Assembly: GCA_028723545.1 (NCBI GenBank)
Contig: JAQYER010000007.1
Location: 1 to 16,838, forward strand
Source of the DNA: Caryophanales bacterium
GTDB lineage: Bacteria; Bacillota_I; Bacilli_A; RFN20; CAG-826
DNA length: 16,838 nt
Direction of reading: 5' to 3'
This document shows positions 7,505-15,849 of the stretch, one piece after another. The position numbers and the translations under genes are program-made. Position 1 is the stretch's first letter. Every line of letters begins with the position of its first letter. A model generated the notes under the pieces. The model was given only the letters and a program-made list of their open reading frames with translations, made no database searches and was not told where the DNA came from.

Positions 7505-7580
7505 CCATCACACATATAACAAATGCTTATGGCTGCTGTATTCCTACCCTGACCAGGTTCACAACGTTATATCGTGATGG
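7505..7580 (-). ncRNA. ffs: Small signal recognition particle RNA (4.5S-like)
   Basis: The minus strand folds as one long hairpin. The closing stem pairs CCATCACGATATAAC at the 5' end with GTTATATGTGTGATGG at the 3' end (one bulge). The apical part is the conserved SRP helix 8: CCTGGTCAGG, GTA, GGAA tetraloop, TAC, AGCAGCC. That is the Ffh M-domain binding core, with the asymmetric and symmetric loops in their usual places. At 76 nt it is a short form, as in mollicutes and relatives; no Alu domain is present. It partners Ffh in co-translational membrane targeting. A strong extended -10 lies seven bases upstream. The terminal stem followed by TTTATTTTTA could itself end transcription. It sits between the esterase and tadA; tadA also neighbours the SRP RNA gene in Bacillus. 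Confidence 0.93.
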
Positions 7581-7587
7581 CAACATT

Positions 7588-7596
7588 ATTATAACA
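7588..7596 (-). promoter_or_regulatory. Extended -10 promoter of the SRP RNA gene
   Basis: The minus strand reads TGTTATAAT, a consensus TATAAT with an extended -10 TG. Seven bases downstream is position 7581-7580, exactly where the SRP RNA stem begins. The -35 region (about 7611-7616) is AT-rich and does not match TTGACA. Confidence 0.75.
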
Positions 7597-7618
7597 AAAT
7601 AAATAATTTATTAAATAT

Positions 7619-8470
7619 TTATATTTTTATATCGAGCATATAAATTAAAGCCGGGAGAGAATGTTTATGCCAAGTTAGTTCGTTGTGTTCACCCAACTCA
7701 TCAATATCTAAAACAACATTGTCTTTATCAACGAATTGTTTTAAATAATTAAAAATCATTTTTGTTGGCTTCGGATATTTATTTTCATATCCTTTATTAC
7801 CACAGTACAAATAAAATTTAGTGTCCGTTAATTCATTTTTATTAATCGATTTCAAATATTGGTTGTTAAATTCATCTCTAAAAATGTGAAAAGCTGGTGA
7901 AAAAGCCCCACAGAAACCGAATGTTTTTGGAAATTTTGTGCATATATGAAATGAAAATATTCCACCCATTGATGATCCTAAAAATCCAGTATATTGTTTT
8001 TCTTTTTTAGTTTTAAATGTGTTATCAATTAAAGGTTTAATTACATTTACGATAAATGACGCTGTATCATCACCATAATTTTTGATTTCTTTTTTGATAT
8101 TAGTAACATCATCAATATAATCATTTGAAGGAGAATATTCTTTAATTCTTTCAATTTCTTTTTTTGGACAATCTAACCCAACAATAATTATTTCTTGATT
8201 ATATCTTTCTTTAATTTGGTGAACTATTTCACTGAGATCCCAATCACCAAACGCGGTTGAATATTTATTAACAATATTTTGCCCATCGCTCATATATAGG
8301 CAAGGAAAGGATTTTACACCATCATAACTTTCTGGCAACCATACTCTTAAGGTTCTTTTTTTTATCAAAATTCGCGCAAAAGGTAAGGTAATTTTGGTTT
8401 TATAAAGAGACCCATATTTCATGGTTGTTTTTGAATTATCTAATATAAATTTTCCAATTCTTTTTTTCAT
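7619..8470 (-). CDS. Alpha/beta-hydrolase, putative esterase family (EstD/Fes/IroE type)
   Basis: The longest frame begins at 8527, but that start lies inside the serS terminator, so I place the start at the ATG at 8470 (283 residues, starting MKKRIGKF). The core matches PF00756-type esterases: RTLRVWLPESYD, then FPCLYMSDGQN, then the nucleophile elbow GSSMGG (Ser167 in this numbering), then LYCGNKGYEN, and a C-terminal GEHNELTWHKHSLPALIYML, where His262 is the likely catalytic base. Relatives hydrolyse various esters, including feruloyl, S-formylglutathione and siderophore types; the substrate cannot be told here. With the corrected start there is no signal peptide, so it should be cytosolic. 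The ribosome site is weak (AAAAGAATAATA before the ATG). It appears to be transcribed alone between the serS terminator and the SRP RNA promoter. Confidence 0.8.
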   Translation of the reverse strand: MKKRIGKFILDNSKTTMKYGSLYKTKITLPFARILIKKRTLRVWLPESYDGVKSFPCLYMSDGQNIVNKYSTAFGDWDLSEIVHQIKERYNQEIIIVGLDCPKKEIERIKEYSPSNDYIDDVTNIKKEIKNYGDDTASFIVNVIKPLIDNTFKTKKEKQYTGFLGSSMGGIFSFHICTKFPKTFGFCGAFSPAFHIFRDEFNNQYLKSINKNELTDTKFYLYCGNKGYENKYPKPTKMIFNYLKQFVDKDNVVLDIDELGEHNELTWHKHSLPALIYMLDIKI

Positions 8471-8492
8471 TATTATTCTTTTGTTTATTAAT

Positions 8493-8498
8493 ATTATA
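8493..8498 (-). promoter_or_regulatory. Possible -10 of the esterase gene
   Basis: TATAAT on the minus strand lies 22 bases before the proposed ATG at 8470. An 18-base spacer upstream is TTGTGT (8517-8522), a partial -35 inside the terminator stem. It supports the 8470 start, because a message begun here would not contain the 8527 start. Confidence 0.45.
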
Positions 8499-8510
8499 TT
8501 TACCAAATAA

Positions 8511-8562
8511 TAAAAAACACAAAACATAATTAAATTTTTAAATTAATCAAATGTTTTGTGTT
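8511..8562 (-). terminator. Intrinsic terminator of serS
   Basis: On the minus strand a perfect 12-bp stem (AACACAAAACAT at 8562-8551 with ATGTTTTGTGTT at 8527-8516) and a 23-base loop are followed by TTTTATTATT. It lies 19 bases after the serS stop. The stem is AT-rich but long and perfect. Confidence 0.8.
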
Positions 8563-8580
8563 AATTTTAAAATGTATTAT

Positions 8581-9864
8581 TTATTTTTTAATTGGTTTAA
8601 TTACTTCAAGACCACCCATAAATGGACGTAATACTTCAGGAATAATTACTGATCCATCTTCTTGTTGATATTGTTCAATAAGAGCAGGGAAGACACGTGA
8701 TGTAGCAAGTCCACTACCATTTAATGTGTGAGCAAATTTAATTTTGCCTGTTGATTTATCACGATATCTAATCATACCTCTTCTTGCTTGATAATCATGA
8801 GCGGTTGAGACTGAGCTTACTTCTTTATAAATATTCATTGATGGAATATAAACTTCGATATCGTAAGTTCTCGCCATTGAAGCAGAAATATCTTCAGCCG
8901 CTAATTTAGATACACGGAATGTCAAACCTAATTTTTTCATTAAAGAAACGGCTTTATTTACTAATTCTTCAAAAGCAGGCATGTCTCCTTCTTCAGTTGT
9001 GTATTGGAACATTTCTACTTTATTGAATTGATAACCACGAATCATACCCCTTTCTTCGGTGCGGTATGTTCCAGCTTCTTTACGGTAACATGGAGTGTAA
9101 GCGAAATATTTTTTAGGTAATTCATTTTCATTTAATATTTCGTTGCGGTGCATATTAACTAATGCTGTTTCAGCAGTTGGAAGGATGAATTTTTTAGGTT
9201 CAACATTTTCAAGGCCAAATACATCATCAATGAATTTAGGGAATTGTCCCGCAACAAAACCACTTTCATAATTTAAAATGTGTGGAGGAAGGATGAATTG
9301 ATATCCATCTTTAAGATGTTCACTAATAAAGAAATTTAATAATGCCCATTCAAGTTGTGCACCTAAACCAGTGTAAACCCAACAACCATGTCCAGACATC
9401 TTCGCACCTCTTTCATAATCAATTAATCCAAGGCTTGTACATAATTCAACATGGTCTTTAGCTTTGAAATTAAATTTTTGTGGTTCGCCATTTTCAAAAA
9501 TTGGAACATTGTTTTCTTTACCACCCGCAACTAAATCATCGTCAGGTAGGTTAGGAAGTGGTAAAAGGAAATTTTTAATTTCGTTTTCAACTTCATTTAA
9601 TCTTTGTTCTTCTTTTGCGCTTTCTGCTGCAATTTCTTTAACGCGAGCAAAAATAGCATTAACGTCTCCACCGTTTTTACGAATTTGTGGAACAGAAGCA
9701 GATAATCTATTTCTTTCTGCTTTTGCGTTTTCAACTTTTAATAATAATTCTTTTCTTTCATTAACAAGATTTAAGAAAGGAGTAAAATCAACAACACATC
9801 CTTTTTTAGCTAATTTTTCTTGGATTAATGTTGGATTTTCGATAATTAATTTTTGATCAATCAT
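8581..9864 (-). CDS. serS: Seryl-tRNA synthetase
   Basis: 427 residues from the ATG at 9864. The frame extends 15 bases upstream to a TTG, but that TTG overlaps the GAGG ribosome site, and SerRS proteins begin like MIDQKLIIENP, so 9864 is preferred. Class II synthetase charging serine onto tRNA-Ser. The N-terminal long coiled-coil arm that grips the tRNA variable arm spans about 27-97 (charged heptads, with Pro-rich LPLPNLPDDD closing it). The catalytic domain follows, with ILPTAETALVNMH, motif 2 around 260-285 (YRKEAG...GMIRGYQFNKVEMF) and motif 3 LNGSGLATSR (381-390). Length is typical. It follows gyrA by 72 bases with a hairpin in between and ends at a strong terminator. No T-box leader is present, as the space upstream is too short. 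Confidence 0.97.
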   Translation of the reverse strand: MIDQKLIIENPTLIQEKLAKKGCVVDFTPFLNLVNERKELLLKVENAKAERNRLSASVPQIRKNGGDVNAIFARVKEIAAESAKEEQRLNEVENEIKNFLLPLPNLPDDDLVAGGKENNVPIFENGEPQKFNFKAKDHVELCTSLGLIDYERGAKMSGHGCWVYTGLGAQLEWALLNFFISEHLKDGYQFILPPHILNYESGFVAGQFPKFIDDVFGLENVEPKKFILPTAETALVNMHRNEILNENELPKKYFAYTPCYRKEAGTYRTEERGMIRGYQFNKVEMFQYTTEEGDMPAFEELVNKAVSLMKKLGLTFRVSKLAAEDISASMARTYDIEVYIPSMNIYKEVSSVSTAHDYQARRGMIRYRDKSTGKIKFAHTLNGSGLATSRVFPALIEQYQQEDGSVIIPEVLRPFMGGLEVIKPIKK

Positions 9865-9873
9865 TTTTGTTAA

Positions 9874-9877
9874 CCTC
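9874..9877 (-). promoter_or_regulatory. Ribosome binding site deciding the serS start
   Basis: GAGG lies nine bases before the ATG at 9864 and overlaps the upstream in-frame TTG (9879-9877). This argues that the TTG is part of the ribosome site and not the start codon. Confidence 0.75.
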
Positions 9878-9895
9878 AATTTTCTTTATATATTT

Positions 9896-9929
9896 TAAGT
9901 GCGTGAAGAAAATATTCAACACGCACTTA
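9896..9929 (-). terminator. Hairpin between gyrA and serS, possible partial terminator
   Basis: A perfect 10-bp stem, TAAGTGCGTG/CACGCACTTA with a 14-base loop, starts eight bases after the gyrA stop. It is GC-richer than its surroundings and clearly non-random. No U-run follows on either strand, so classical termination is doubtful; mRNA 3'-end stabilisation or processing between gyrA and serS is as likely. Confidence 0.45.
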
Positions 9930-9936
9930 CAAATAA

Positions 9937-12519
9937 TTATTCGTTAGGTTTATCTTCGGTAGTTGTTTCAATGTTTTCAACTACTTCTTCGTTATCTTCC
10001 TCAACGTCTTCATGTGGAACGATAGTAATTGAAGAAACGCGTTGTTTATCTTCAATGCGGATAATCTTTACACCTTGAGTGTTTCTTCCACTAATCTTAA
10101 TTTGACTAATTGGAGTTCTAATAACAATTCCATTTGTTGTAACAACCATTAAGTCTTCATCACCATTAACTGCTTTAATAGCGACTAATTTACCATTCTT
10201 AGCAGTTTCGTTAATAGTTAGAACACCTTTACTACCACGATTTGTAAGACGATAATCATCCATTGGAGATAATTTACCAAAACCTTTATTAGTAATTACT
10301 AAAACTAAATTACCTTCTGAACTTGTTGTCGCTCCAATAACTGGCATATCAGTATCCATGCCTTTAACACCCATGGCAACTCTTCCCATGAGACTAACTG
10401 CTTCTTCTTTAAAGCGGACTAATTTACCTCTTTGTGATGCTAAACAAATTAATTCATTTCCTTTTGTTAATTTAACATCTAATAAATTATCACCTTCTCT
10501 TAAAGTAATAGCGATTTTTCCGTTTTTATGGATTGATTGATATTCTGTTAAAGGTGTACGTTTTACAATACCGTTTTTAGTAACAAAGAATAATGAATGT
10601 TCTTCGACATATTCATCAATAGAAAGGATAGAAATAATTTTTTCGTTTCTTTCTAAATCCACTAAATTTTGAGCAGGTGTTCCTTTTGAATTACGTCCTG
10701 ATTCAGGAATCTTATGTCCACGAAGACGATATACTTTTCCTAAAGTAGAGAATAATAAGATGTCGGTGTGAGTTTTTGTATAAACCATTGATAATATTTC
10801 ATCATCATCGTTTGTGCTCATACCTTTGACACCTCTACCACCTCTATTTTGTTGTCTAAAGGTATCAACTTTCATTCTCTTAATGTAGTTATTGGTTGTA
10901 AGAATAATAACAACATTGTCTTGTGGGATAAGATCTTCATCATCAATATCAGCATCACAATCAGAAATTTCTGTTCTTCTTTCGTCACCGTATTTTTCTT
11001 TAATTTCTTCTAATTCTTGAATAACGACTTCTGTTTCATTTTCTTTAGAAGAAAGAATGTGGTTATATTTAGCAATATTTGCTTCAAGAGTAGCTCTTTC
11101 ATCTTCAAGTTTATGTTCTTCTAAGCCTGTTAATCTTCTTAAAGTCATTGCTAAGATCGCTTGTGTTTGAATTTCACTAAATCCAAATACTTCAATTAAT
11201 TTATTTGAAGCTTCTTCAGGAGTAGAAGCAGCTTTAATAATTTCAACAATTTCATCAATATTATTAATTGCTTTTAATAAACCACAAACAATGTGATTAC
11301 GATCTGAATCTTGTTTTAATAAGAATTTAGTTCTTCTTTCAATAACATTGACTTGGAAGTCTAAATAATTTAATAAAATTTGGTTGATAGGAAGAATTTT
11401 AGGCGCTCCATCAACAAGACAAAGCATAATTACCCCATATGAAGTTTGGAGTTGAGAATTTTTATATAAATTATTTAAAACAACTTCAGGAATATAATCG
11501 TGTTTAACATCGATGACAACGCGGTGTCCTTCCATATTTGATTCATCGCGAACATCTGAAATACCTTCAATAATTTTTTCTCTAACTAAATGAGCGATAT
11601 TTTCAACCATGTTAGATTTATTAACTTGGAAAGGAATTTCATTAACAATGATTTGTTTTTTACCAGTTCTTTCATTGACATAAATTTCACATTTTGAACG
11701 AATTTTAATTGAACCAGTACCAGTTTCAAAATAATCTTTAATACCACCTCTTCCAAGAATAGTTGCGCCAGTTGGGAAATCAGGACCATAAATATAATTA
11801 GTCATGAGTTCAAGAGGTGTTAAGTCTCTATTTTTTGCTAAAGCAATAAGAGCGTTTATACATTCTGTTAAGTTGTGGGTTGGAATGTTTGTTGCCATAC
11901 CAACAGCAATACCAGAAGAACCATTAACTAATAAATTAGGAATTCTTGAAGGAAGAACTGAAGGTTCTTTTTCTGTGCCATCGTAGTTATCAACAAAATC
12001 AACGACATCACATTTGATATCGCGAACCATTTCCATAGCGATTTTTGACATACGAGCTTCGGTATAACGCATCGCAGCAGGTTCATCACCATCAATTGAA
12101 CCAAAGTTACCATGACCATCAACAAGAACATATCTCATATTAAATGGTTGGGCTAAACGAACAAGAGTTGAATAAATAGCTGCATCACCATGTGGGTGAT
12201 ATTTACCCATAACATCACCAACGATACGCGCTGATTTTTTATAAGGTGAAGAAGGAGTCATACCAGATTCATTCATACCAAAAATGACACGTCTATGAAC
12301 TGGTTTACATCCATCTCTAACATCTGGAATAGCTCTACTAACAATAACTGACATCGCATAATCCAAGAATGAATTGCGAACTTCAAAAGAAAGGTCAGTA
12401 TCTCTTAATCCAGGAACAATACCTTCTTCAATTTCTTCTAATTTTGATTCTTCCTCAGGAGAAACATTTTCATCAGTATTTGTTTCGTTTTCAATAACGT
12501 CTTTTTTATCTTCTAACAT
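9937..12519 (-). CDS. gyrA: DNA gyrase subunit A
   Basis: 860 residues. An acidic N-terminal extension (1-35) precedes the GyrA breakage-reunion domain. Catalytic Tyr152 lies in AAMRYTEAR; the winged-helix helix-4 region is GKYHPHGDAAIYSTLVRLAQ (105-124). The C-terminal beta-pinwheel holds the GyrA-box variant QNRGGRG (557-563), which marks gyrase and not topoisomerase IV. The C-terminus is an acidic Glu/Asp tail (about 840-860). With GyrB it forms the A2B2 enzyme that introduces negative supercoils. At the quinolone-binding positions it has Ala113 (E. coli Ser83) and Ser117 (E. coli Asp87). An AAGGGAG ribosome site precedes the ATG, 17 bases separate it from gyrB, and both are surely co-transcribed. 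Confidence 0.98.
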   Translation of the reverse strand: MLEDKKDVIENETNTDENVSPEEESKLEEIEEGIVPGLRDTDLSFEVRNSFLDYAMSVIVSRAIPDVRDGCKPVHRRVIFGMNESGMTPSSPYKKSARIVGDVMGKYHPHGDAAIYSTLVRLAQPFNMRYVLVDGHGNFGSIDGDEPAAMRYTEARMSKIAMEMVRDIKCDVVDFVDNYDGTEKEPSVLPSRIPNLLVNGSSGIAVGMATNIPTHNLTECINALIALAKNRDLTPLELMTNYIYGPDFPTGATILGRGGIKDYFETGTGSIKIRSKCEIYVNERTGKKQIIVNEIPFQVNKSNMVENIAHLVREKIIEGISDVRDESNMEGHRVVIDVKHDYIPEVVLNNLYKNSQLQTSYGVIMLCLVDGAPKILPINQILLNYLDFQVNVIERRTKFLLKQDSDRNHIVCGLLKAINNIDEIVEIIKAASTPEEASNKLIEVFGFSEIQTQAILAMTLRRLTGLEEHKLEDERATLEANIAKYNHILSSKENETEVVIQELEEIKEKYGDERRTEISDCDADIDDEDLIPQDNVVIILTTNNYIKRMKVDTFRQQNRGGRGVKGMSTNDDDEILSMVYTKTHTDILLFSTLGKVYRLRGHKIPESGRNSKGTPAQNLVDLERNEKIISILSIDEYVEEHSLFFVTKNGIVKRTPLTEYQSIHKNGKIAITLREGDNLLDVKLTKGNELICLASQRGKLVRFKEEAVSLMGRVAMGVKGMDTDMPVIGATTSSEGNLVLVITNKGFGKLSPMDDYRLTNRGSKGVLTINETAKNGKLVAIKAVNGDEDLMVVTTNGIVIRTPISQIKISGRNTQGVKIIRIEDKQRVSSITIVPHEDVEEDNEEVVENIETTTEDKPNE

Positions 12520-12536
12520 AAATTATTCTCCCTTCA

Positions 12537-14525
12537 TTAGATATCAAGATTTTTAACAAATTTTGCATTTTTATGGATGAAATCTTTTCTTGGTAATACA
12601 TCATCACCCATTAATTCTGCAAATACTTTTTCTGCTTCAAGAGCGTCATCAACTGTTACTCTAAGCATTTTACGAACTTTTGGATCCATTGTTGTTTCTC
12701 TTAATTGATCAGGGTCCATTTCACCAAGACCTTTATAACGTTGGAATGGATATCCAGGACGTAATTTTAATTGTTTTTTAATTACTTCGAGTTGTTCATC
12801 GTTATATGCATAATATGATTTGCCATGATAATCGACTTTATATAAAGGAGGTTGAGCGATATATACATAGCCATTTGTGATTAATTCACGCATATAGCGA
12901 TAGAAGAATGTTAATAATAAGATACGGATGTGAGAACCATCAACATCGGCATCGGTCATAATAACGATTTTGTGATAACGAATTTTAGTAACATCGAATT
13001 CTGGAGAAACACCACCACCAATAGCAGTGATCATATTTCCAATTTCACCATTAGCAAATACTTTTTCATGAGTTGCCTTTTCAACATTGAGAATTTTACC
13101 TCTTAACGGAAGAATAGCTTGTGTATTACGGTCACGGCCGTTTTTAGCTGATCCACCAGCCGAATTACCTTCGACGATATATAATTCACATTCTTCTGGC
13201 TTATTTGATGTACAATCCGCTAATTTGCCAGGAAGAGTTGTTAATTCTAATCCTGATTTGCGTTGAACACTTTCTTTAGCTTTTCTTGCTGCAATACGAG
13301 CATCTTTTGCGCGAACAACTTTTTCAAGAATAACTGCGCATAATTTTGGATTTTCATCTAAGAATTTTCTTAAGCCATTCATTACAACGCCAGAAACAAT
13401 TTTTCTAACTTCGGTATTACCTAATTTAGTTTTTGTTTGTCCTTCGTATTGTGGGTTTGGATGCTTAACAGAAATAATTGCAGTTAATCCTTCAATAATA
13501 TCTGATGTATCAAGGTTTTCTTGACCATCTCTAATGTATTTTTTATTTTTGGCATATTCATTAATAACGCGGTTCATCGCGATGCGGAAACCCTCTTCGT
13601 GAGTGCCACCTTCATGAGTATTAATGTTATTACAGAATGAGAAAACAGCAGGGTTGAATGTTTCATTATATTGCATTGCAACTTCAACTGAAATTTTTCC
13701 TTTTTTACCTGGAGTAATTTCTGCTTCTTCTCTTCCTTCGCAATAAATTACATCATCAATAACCGCACCTTTACTTTCATTAATTGAACGAACATATTCA
13801 ATAATTCCACCTTCATAGAAGAAAGTTTCAACTGTTTTTGGTTCAACACGATCATCAATAACAGTTAATGATAATCCTTTGTTAAGGTACGCCATTTGTT
13901 TACAGTGGTCACGAATTGTGTCAAATTCATACACTGTTGTGTCAGTAAAGATTGTTGAATCAGGTTTAAAAGTAACTGTTGTACCTGAATCTTCGCAATC
14001 ACCAATGCGAGTTAATTTTTGAATTGTTTTTCCGCCGCGGCCGAATTTAATTTCATAAATTCCACCATTTTTATGAACATTGACAGTTGTCCATTCTGAA
14101 AGAGCGTTTACTACCGATGCACCAACACCATGTAAACCACCTGATACTTTGTATCCACTTGTTTCACCAAATTTTCCACCTGCGTGTAAAATGGTAAATA
14201 CTGTTTCAACACCTGACATTCCAGATTTGGCAACAATGTCAACTGGAATACCACGTCCATTATCTTTTACTGTAATTGTGTCACCTTTATTAATTGTGAC
14301 GATGATTTTGGTACAATAACCCGCTAAAGCTTCATCGATTGAGTTATCAACAATTTCCCAAACAAGATGATGTAGCCCTGCTTTTCCAGTTGTGCCAATA
14401 TACATACCTGGACGTTTACGTACCGCTTCAAGCCCTTCTAAGACTTGAATGTCCGATGCATTATATTCTGCATCTCCTTTGTCTTCTTCAAGCTGACTTT
14501 GTTGAGTCACTTTTTGTTCATCCAT
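12537..14525 (-). CDS. gyrB: DNA gyrase subunit B
   Basis: 662 residues, the usual size for Gram-positive GyrB. The GHKL ATPase domain shows EIVDNSIDEALAG (57-69, Glu57 the catalytic base), DNGRGIPV (88-95) and GLHGVGASVVNALS (130-143). The transducer has the QTKTKLGN loop (363-370). The TOPRIM domain shows EGNSAGG (452-458), PLRGKILNVEKA (473-484) and DADVDGSH (525-532). The family consensus at the first motif is EGDSAGG; here Asp is replaced by Asn454 (AAT), the position of E. coli Asp426. The second acidic motif that binds Mg is intact. The start is well supported: AAGGAGG lies eight bases upstream within the recF end, and the recF stop overlaps the start as TAATG. Confidence 0.98.
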   Translation of the reverse strand: MDEQKVTQQSQLEEDKGDAEYNASDIQVLEGLEAVRKRPGMYIGTTGKAGLHHLVWEIVDNSIDEALAGYCTKIIVTINKGDTITVKDNGRGIPVDIVAKSGMSGVETVFTILHAGGKFGETSGYKVSGGLHGVGASVVNALSEWTTVNVHKNGGIYEIKFGRGGKTIQKLTRIGDCEDSGTTVTFKPDSTIFTDTTVYEFDTIRDHCKQMAYLNKGLSLTVIDDRVEPKTVETFFYEGGIIEYVRSINESKGAVIDDVIYCEGREEAEITPGKKGKISVEVAMQYNETFNPAVFSFCNNINTHEGGTHEEGFRIAMNRVINEYAKNKKYIRDGQENLDTSDIIEGLTAIISVKHPNPQYEGQTKTKLGNTEVRKIVSGVVMNGLRKFLDENPKLCAVILEKVVRAKDARIAARKAKESVQRKSGLELTTLPGKLADCTSNKPEECELYIVEGNSAGGSAKNGRDRNTQAILPLRGKILNVEKATHEKVFANGEIGNMITAIGGGVSPEFDVTKIRYHKIVIMTDADVDGSHIRILLLTFFYRYMRELITNGYVYIAQPPLYKVDYHGKSYYAYNDEQLEVIKKQLKLRPGYPFQRYKGLGEMDPDQLRETTMDPKVRKMLRVTVDDALEAEKVFAELMGDDVLPRKDFIHKNAKFVKNLDI

Positions 14526-15598
14526 TAAGTGTTCCTCCTTTTCACTATATGGTTTTTAACCTCATAAATTGAGGCATTTGTCGCGTTTGTTTTTGTGCTT
14601 GTGATAAATACTTGTCCGAACTTCCTAAGAAAGCTTAGAAGGCGTTCTTGACGGATTTTATCAAGTTCTGACATTACATCATCAAGGACAATGATTGGTT
14701 TTTTCTCTTTTTCTTCAATTAAGAAGTATGGTGAGAGTTTTAAGGCAATAACCGCAATTCGATTTTCACCTTGAGAACCATATATGGATACATCTTGATT
14801 ATTGATTATCATTTTGTAATCTTCTCGATGTGTTCCAATAGTTGTTGTTTTGCGTTTGATGTCTTCATCAATCTTCAACATGTACGCGTCATATGCGCGT
14901 GTAATATAATCTTCACCAGGCTCAATGAATGGATTATATTCAATTTGAGCCTCTTCTTTTTCTCCTTTAATCGCGTGGATTATTTTAGGAAGAAGATTAT
15001 TTATCTTATTAATATAAGATATTCTTTCATTAATAATGATTTCGGATATATTTACCAATTGTTTAGTAATTACAAACAATTGATTCATATCAATGTTATC
15101 AAACTTCAATATTTTGTTTCGCTCTTTGAGTAATTTATCATATTCAATTAATGATTCTAAATATCTTTTGGAATTCTTTGATATCGACACATCAAGGAAA
15201 TACCTTCTAACACTTGGAGAATCATTAAACATCAATGAATCTTTTGGCTCAAAGATGATAACATTAACAAATTCGCTTAATTCTGATAATTTTCTTATTG
15301 GTTTTCCATTGCAGATAATTTTTTTACCAGAAGAAGTCAATTGAGCAGTGATATTCTTTTTGATAGGTAAATCACCTACCTTAGCCTCTATCATCGCTGT
15401 GGAAGCCCCTTTTTTAATTAAATCAGCGTTTTCGTTAGTTCGGAAAGATCTTGCAAGAGATAAAAAATGAATCGCTTCAACAATATTTGTTTTTCCTTCC
15501 GCATTATTCCCGATAATAATGTTTAATTTTGGATCAAATTCAATCTCAAGATTTTCATAATTACGGAAATTTCTTAATTTTAATTTCTCGATAATCAT
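14525..15598 (-). CDS. recF: DNA replication and repair protein RecF
   Basis: 357 residues, within the normal 355-375. SMC/Rad50-like ABC ATPase that helps RecO/RecR load RecA at gaps. Walker A GNNAEGKT is at 30-37, the ABC signature at 275-278 (SQGE, where most RecF have SQGQ), Walker B IIVLDDVM at 302-309, and a D-loop-like SELD follows. MIIEKLKLRNFRNY at the N-terminus and GTHREDY (255-261) are RecF hallmarks. Its ATG overlaps the yaaA stop as ATGA (15598-15595) with no Shine-Dalgarno of its own, so it is probably translated by coupling. Its stop overlaps gyrB's start. This yaaA-recF-gyrB-gyrA string is the conserved origin-side order. Confidence 0.97.
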   Translation of the reverse strand: MIIEKLKLRNFRNYENLEIEFDPKLNIIIGNNAEGKTNIVEAIHFLSLARSFRTNENADLIKKGASTAMIEAKVGDLPIKKNITAQLTSSGKKIICNGKPIRKLSELSEFVNVIIFEPKDSLMFNDSPSVRRYFLDVSISKNSKRYLESLIEYDKLLKERNKILKFDNIDMNQLFVITKQLVNISEIIINERISYINKINNLLPKIIHAIKGEKEEAQIEYNPFIEPGEDYITRAYDAYMLKIDEDIKRKTTTIGTHREDYKMIINNQDVSIYGSQGENRIAVIALKLSPYFLIEEKEKKPIIVLDDVMSELDKIRQERLLSFLRKFGQVFITSTKTNATNASIYEVKNHIVKRRNT

Positions 15599-15819
15599 TT
15601 TTTGATAATTTCAAAATTTAAACCAAGAACAGAAATTTTTTCTCCTCCACGAAGTTTTCTCCCACGACGAGTATCTAATTTGCCATCGATATATACTTCG
15701 TTTTCAGAAAGAAATTGTTTAGCTTCACCTCCTGAATAAATTATGTCAGCAAATTTTAAAAATTGACCCAATGTGATGTAGTCGGTATTAATGATAATTT
15801 GAGTACATTTTTTATTCAT
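15595..15819 (-). CDS. yaaA: S4-domain RNA-binding protein YaaA/YlmH-like
   Basis: 74 residues, matching the small YaaA-type S4 proteins always found between dnaN and recF in Bacillota. The S4 fold is visible: ITLGQFLKFADIIYSGGEAK (residues 15-34), EVYIDGKLDTRRGRKLRGGEKI (about 41-62). The RRGRKL motif is the RNA-contacting turn. The role is RNA or ribosome binding of unproven detail. The start aligns with relatives, and an in-frame TAG four codons upstream leaves no other choice. Unusually, no Shine-Dalgarno lies within 15 bases; an AAGGAAG sits about 20 bases upstream, at the likely 5' end of the message. Confidence 0.93.
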   Translation of the reverse strand: MNKKCTQIIINTDYITLGQFLKFADIIYSGGEAKQFLSENEVYIDGKLDTRRGRKLRGGEKISVLGLNFEIIKK

Positions 15820-15849
15820 AAAAAAAGGCTATTTTTCTCTTCCTTGGTT

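Noticed and set aside
8471..8527. N-terminal hydrophobic extension of the esterase as a signal peptide
   Set aside because: It is encoded within and just after the serS terminator stem, has no ribosome site, and a TATAAT lies between it and the ATG at 8470.
9464..9856. Plus-strand 130-codon frame opposite serS
   Set aside because: It is a shadow of the SerRS coiled-coil region with Ser/Phe-rich composition and no homology I recognise.
9865..9879. TTG start giving a 432-residue SerRS
   Set aside because: The TTG overlaps the GAGG ribosome site of the ATG at 9864, and SerRS proteins begin at the latter.
9865..9936. T-box riboswitch upstream of serS
   Set aside because: The gap is only 72 bases, with one simple hairpin and no T-box sequence.
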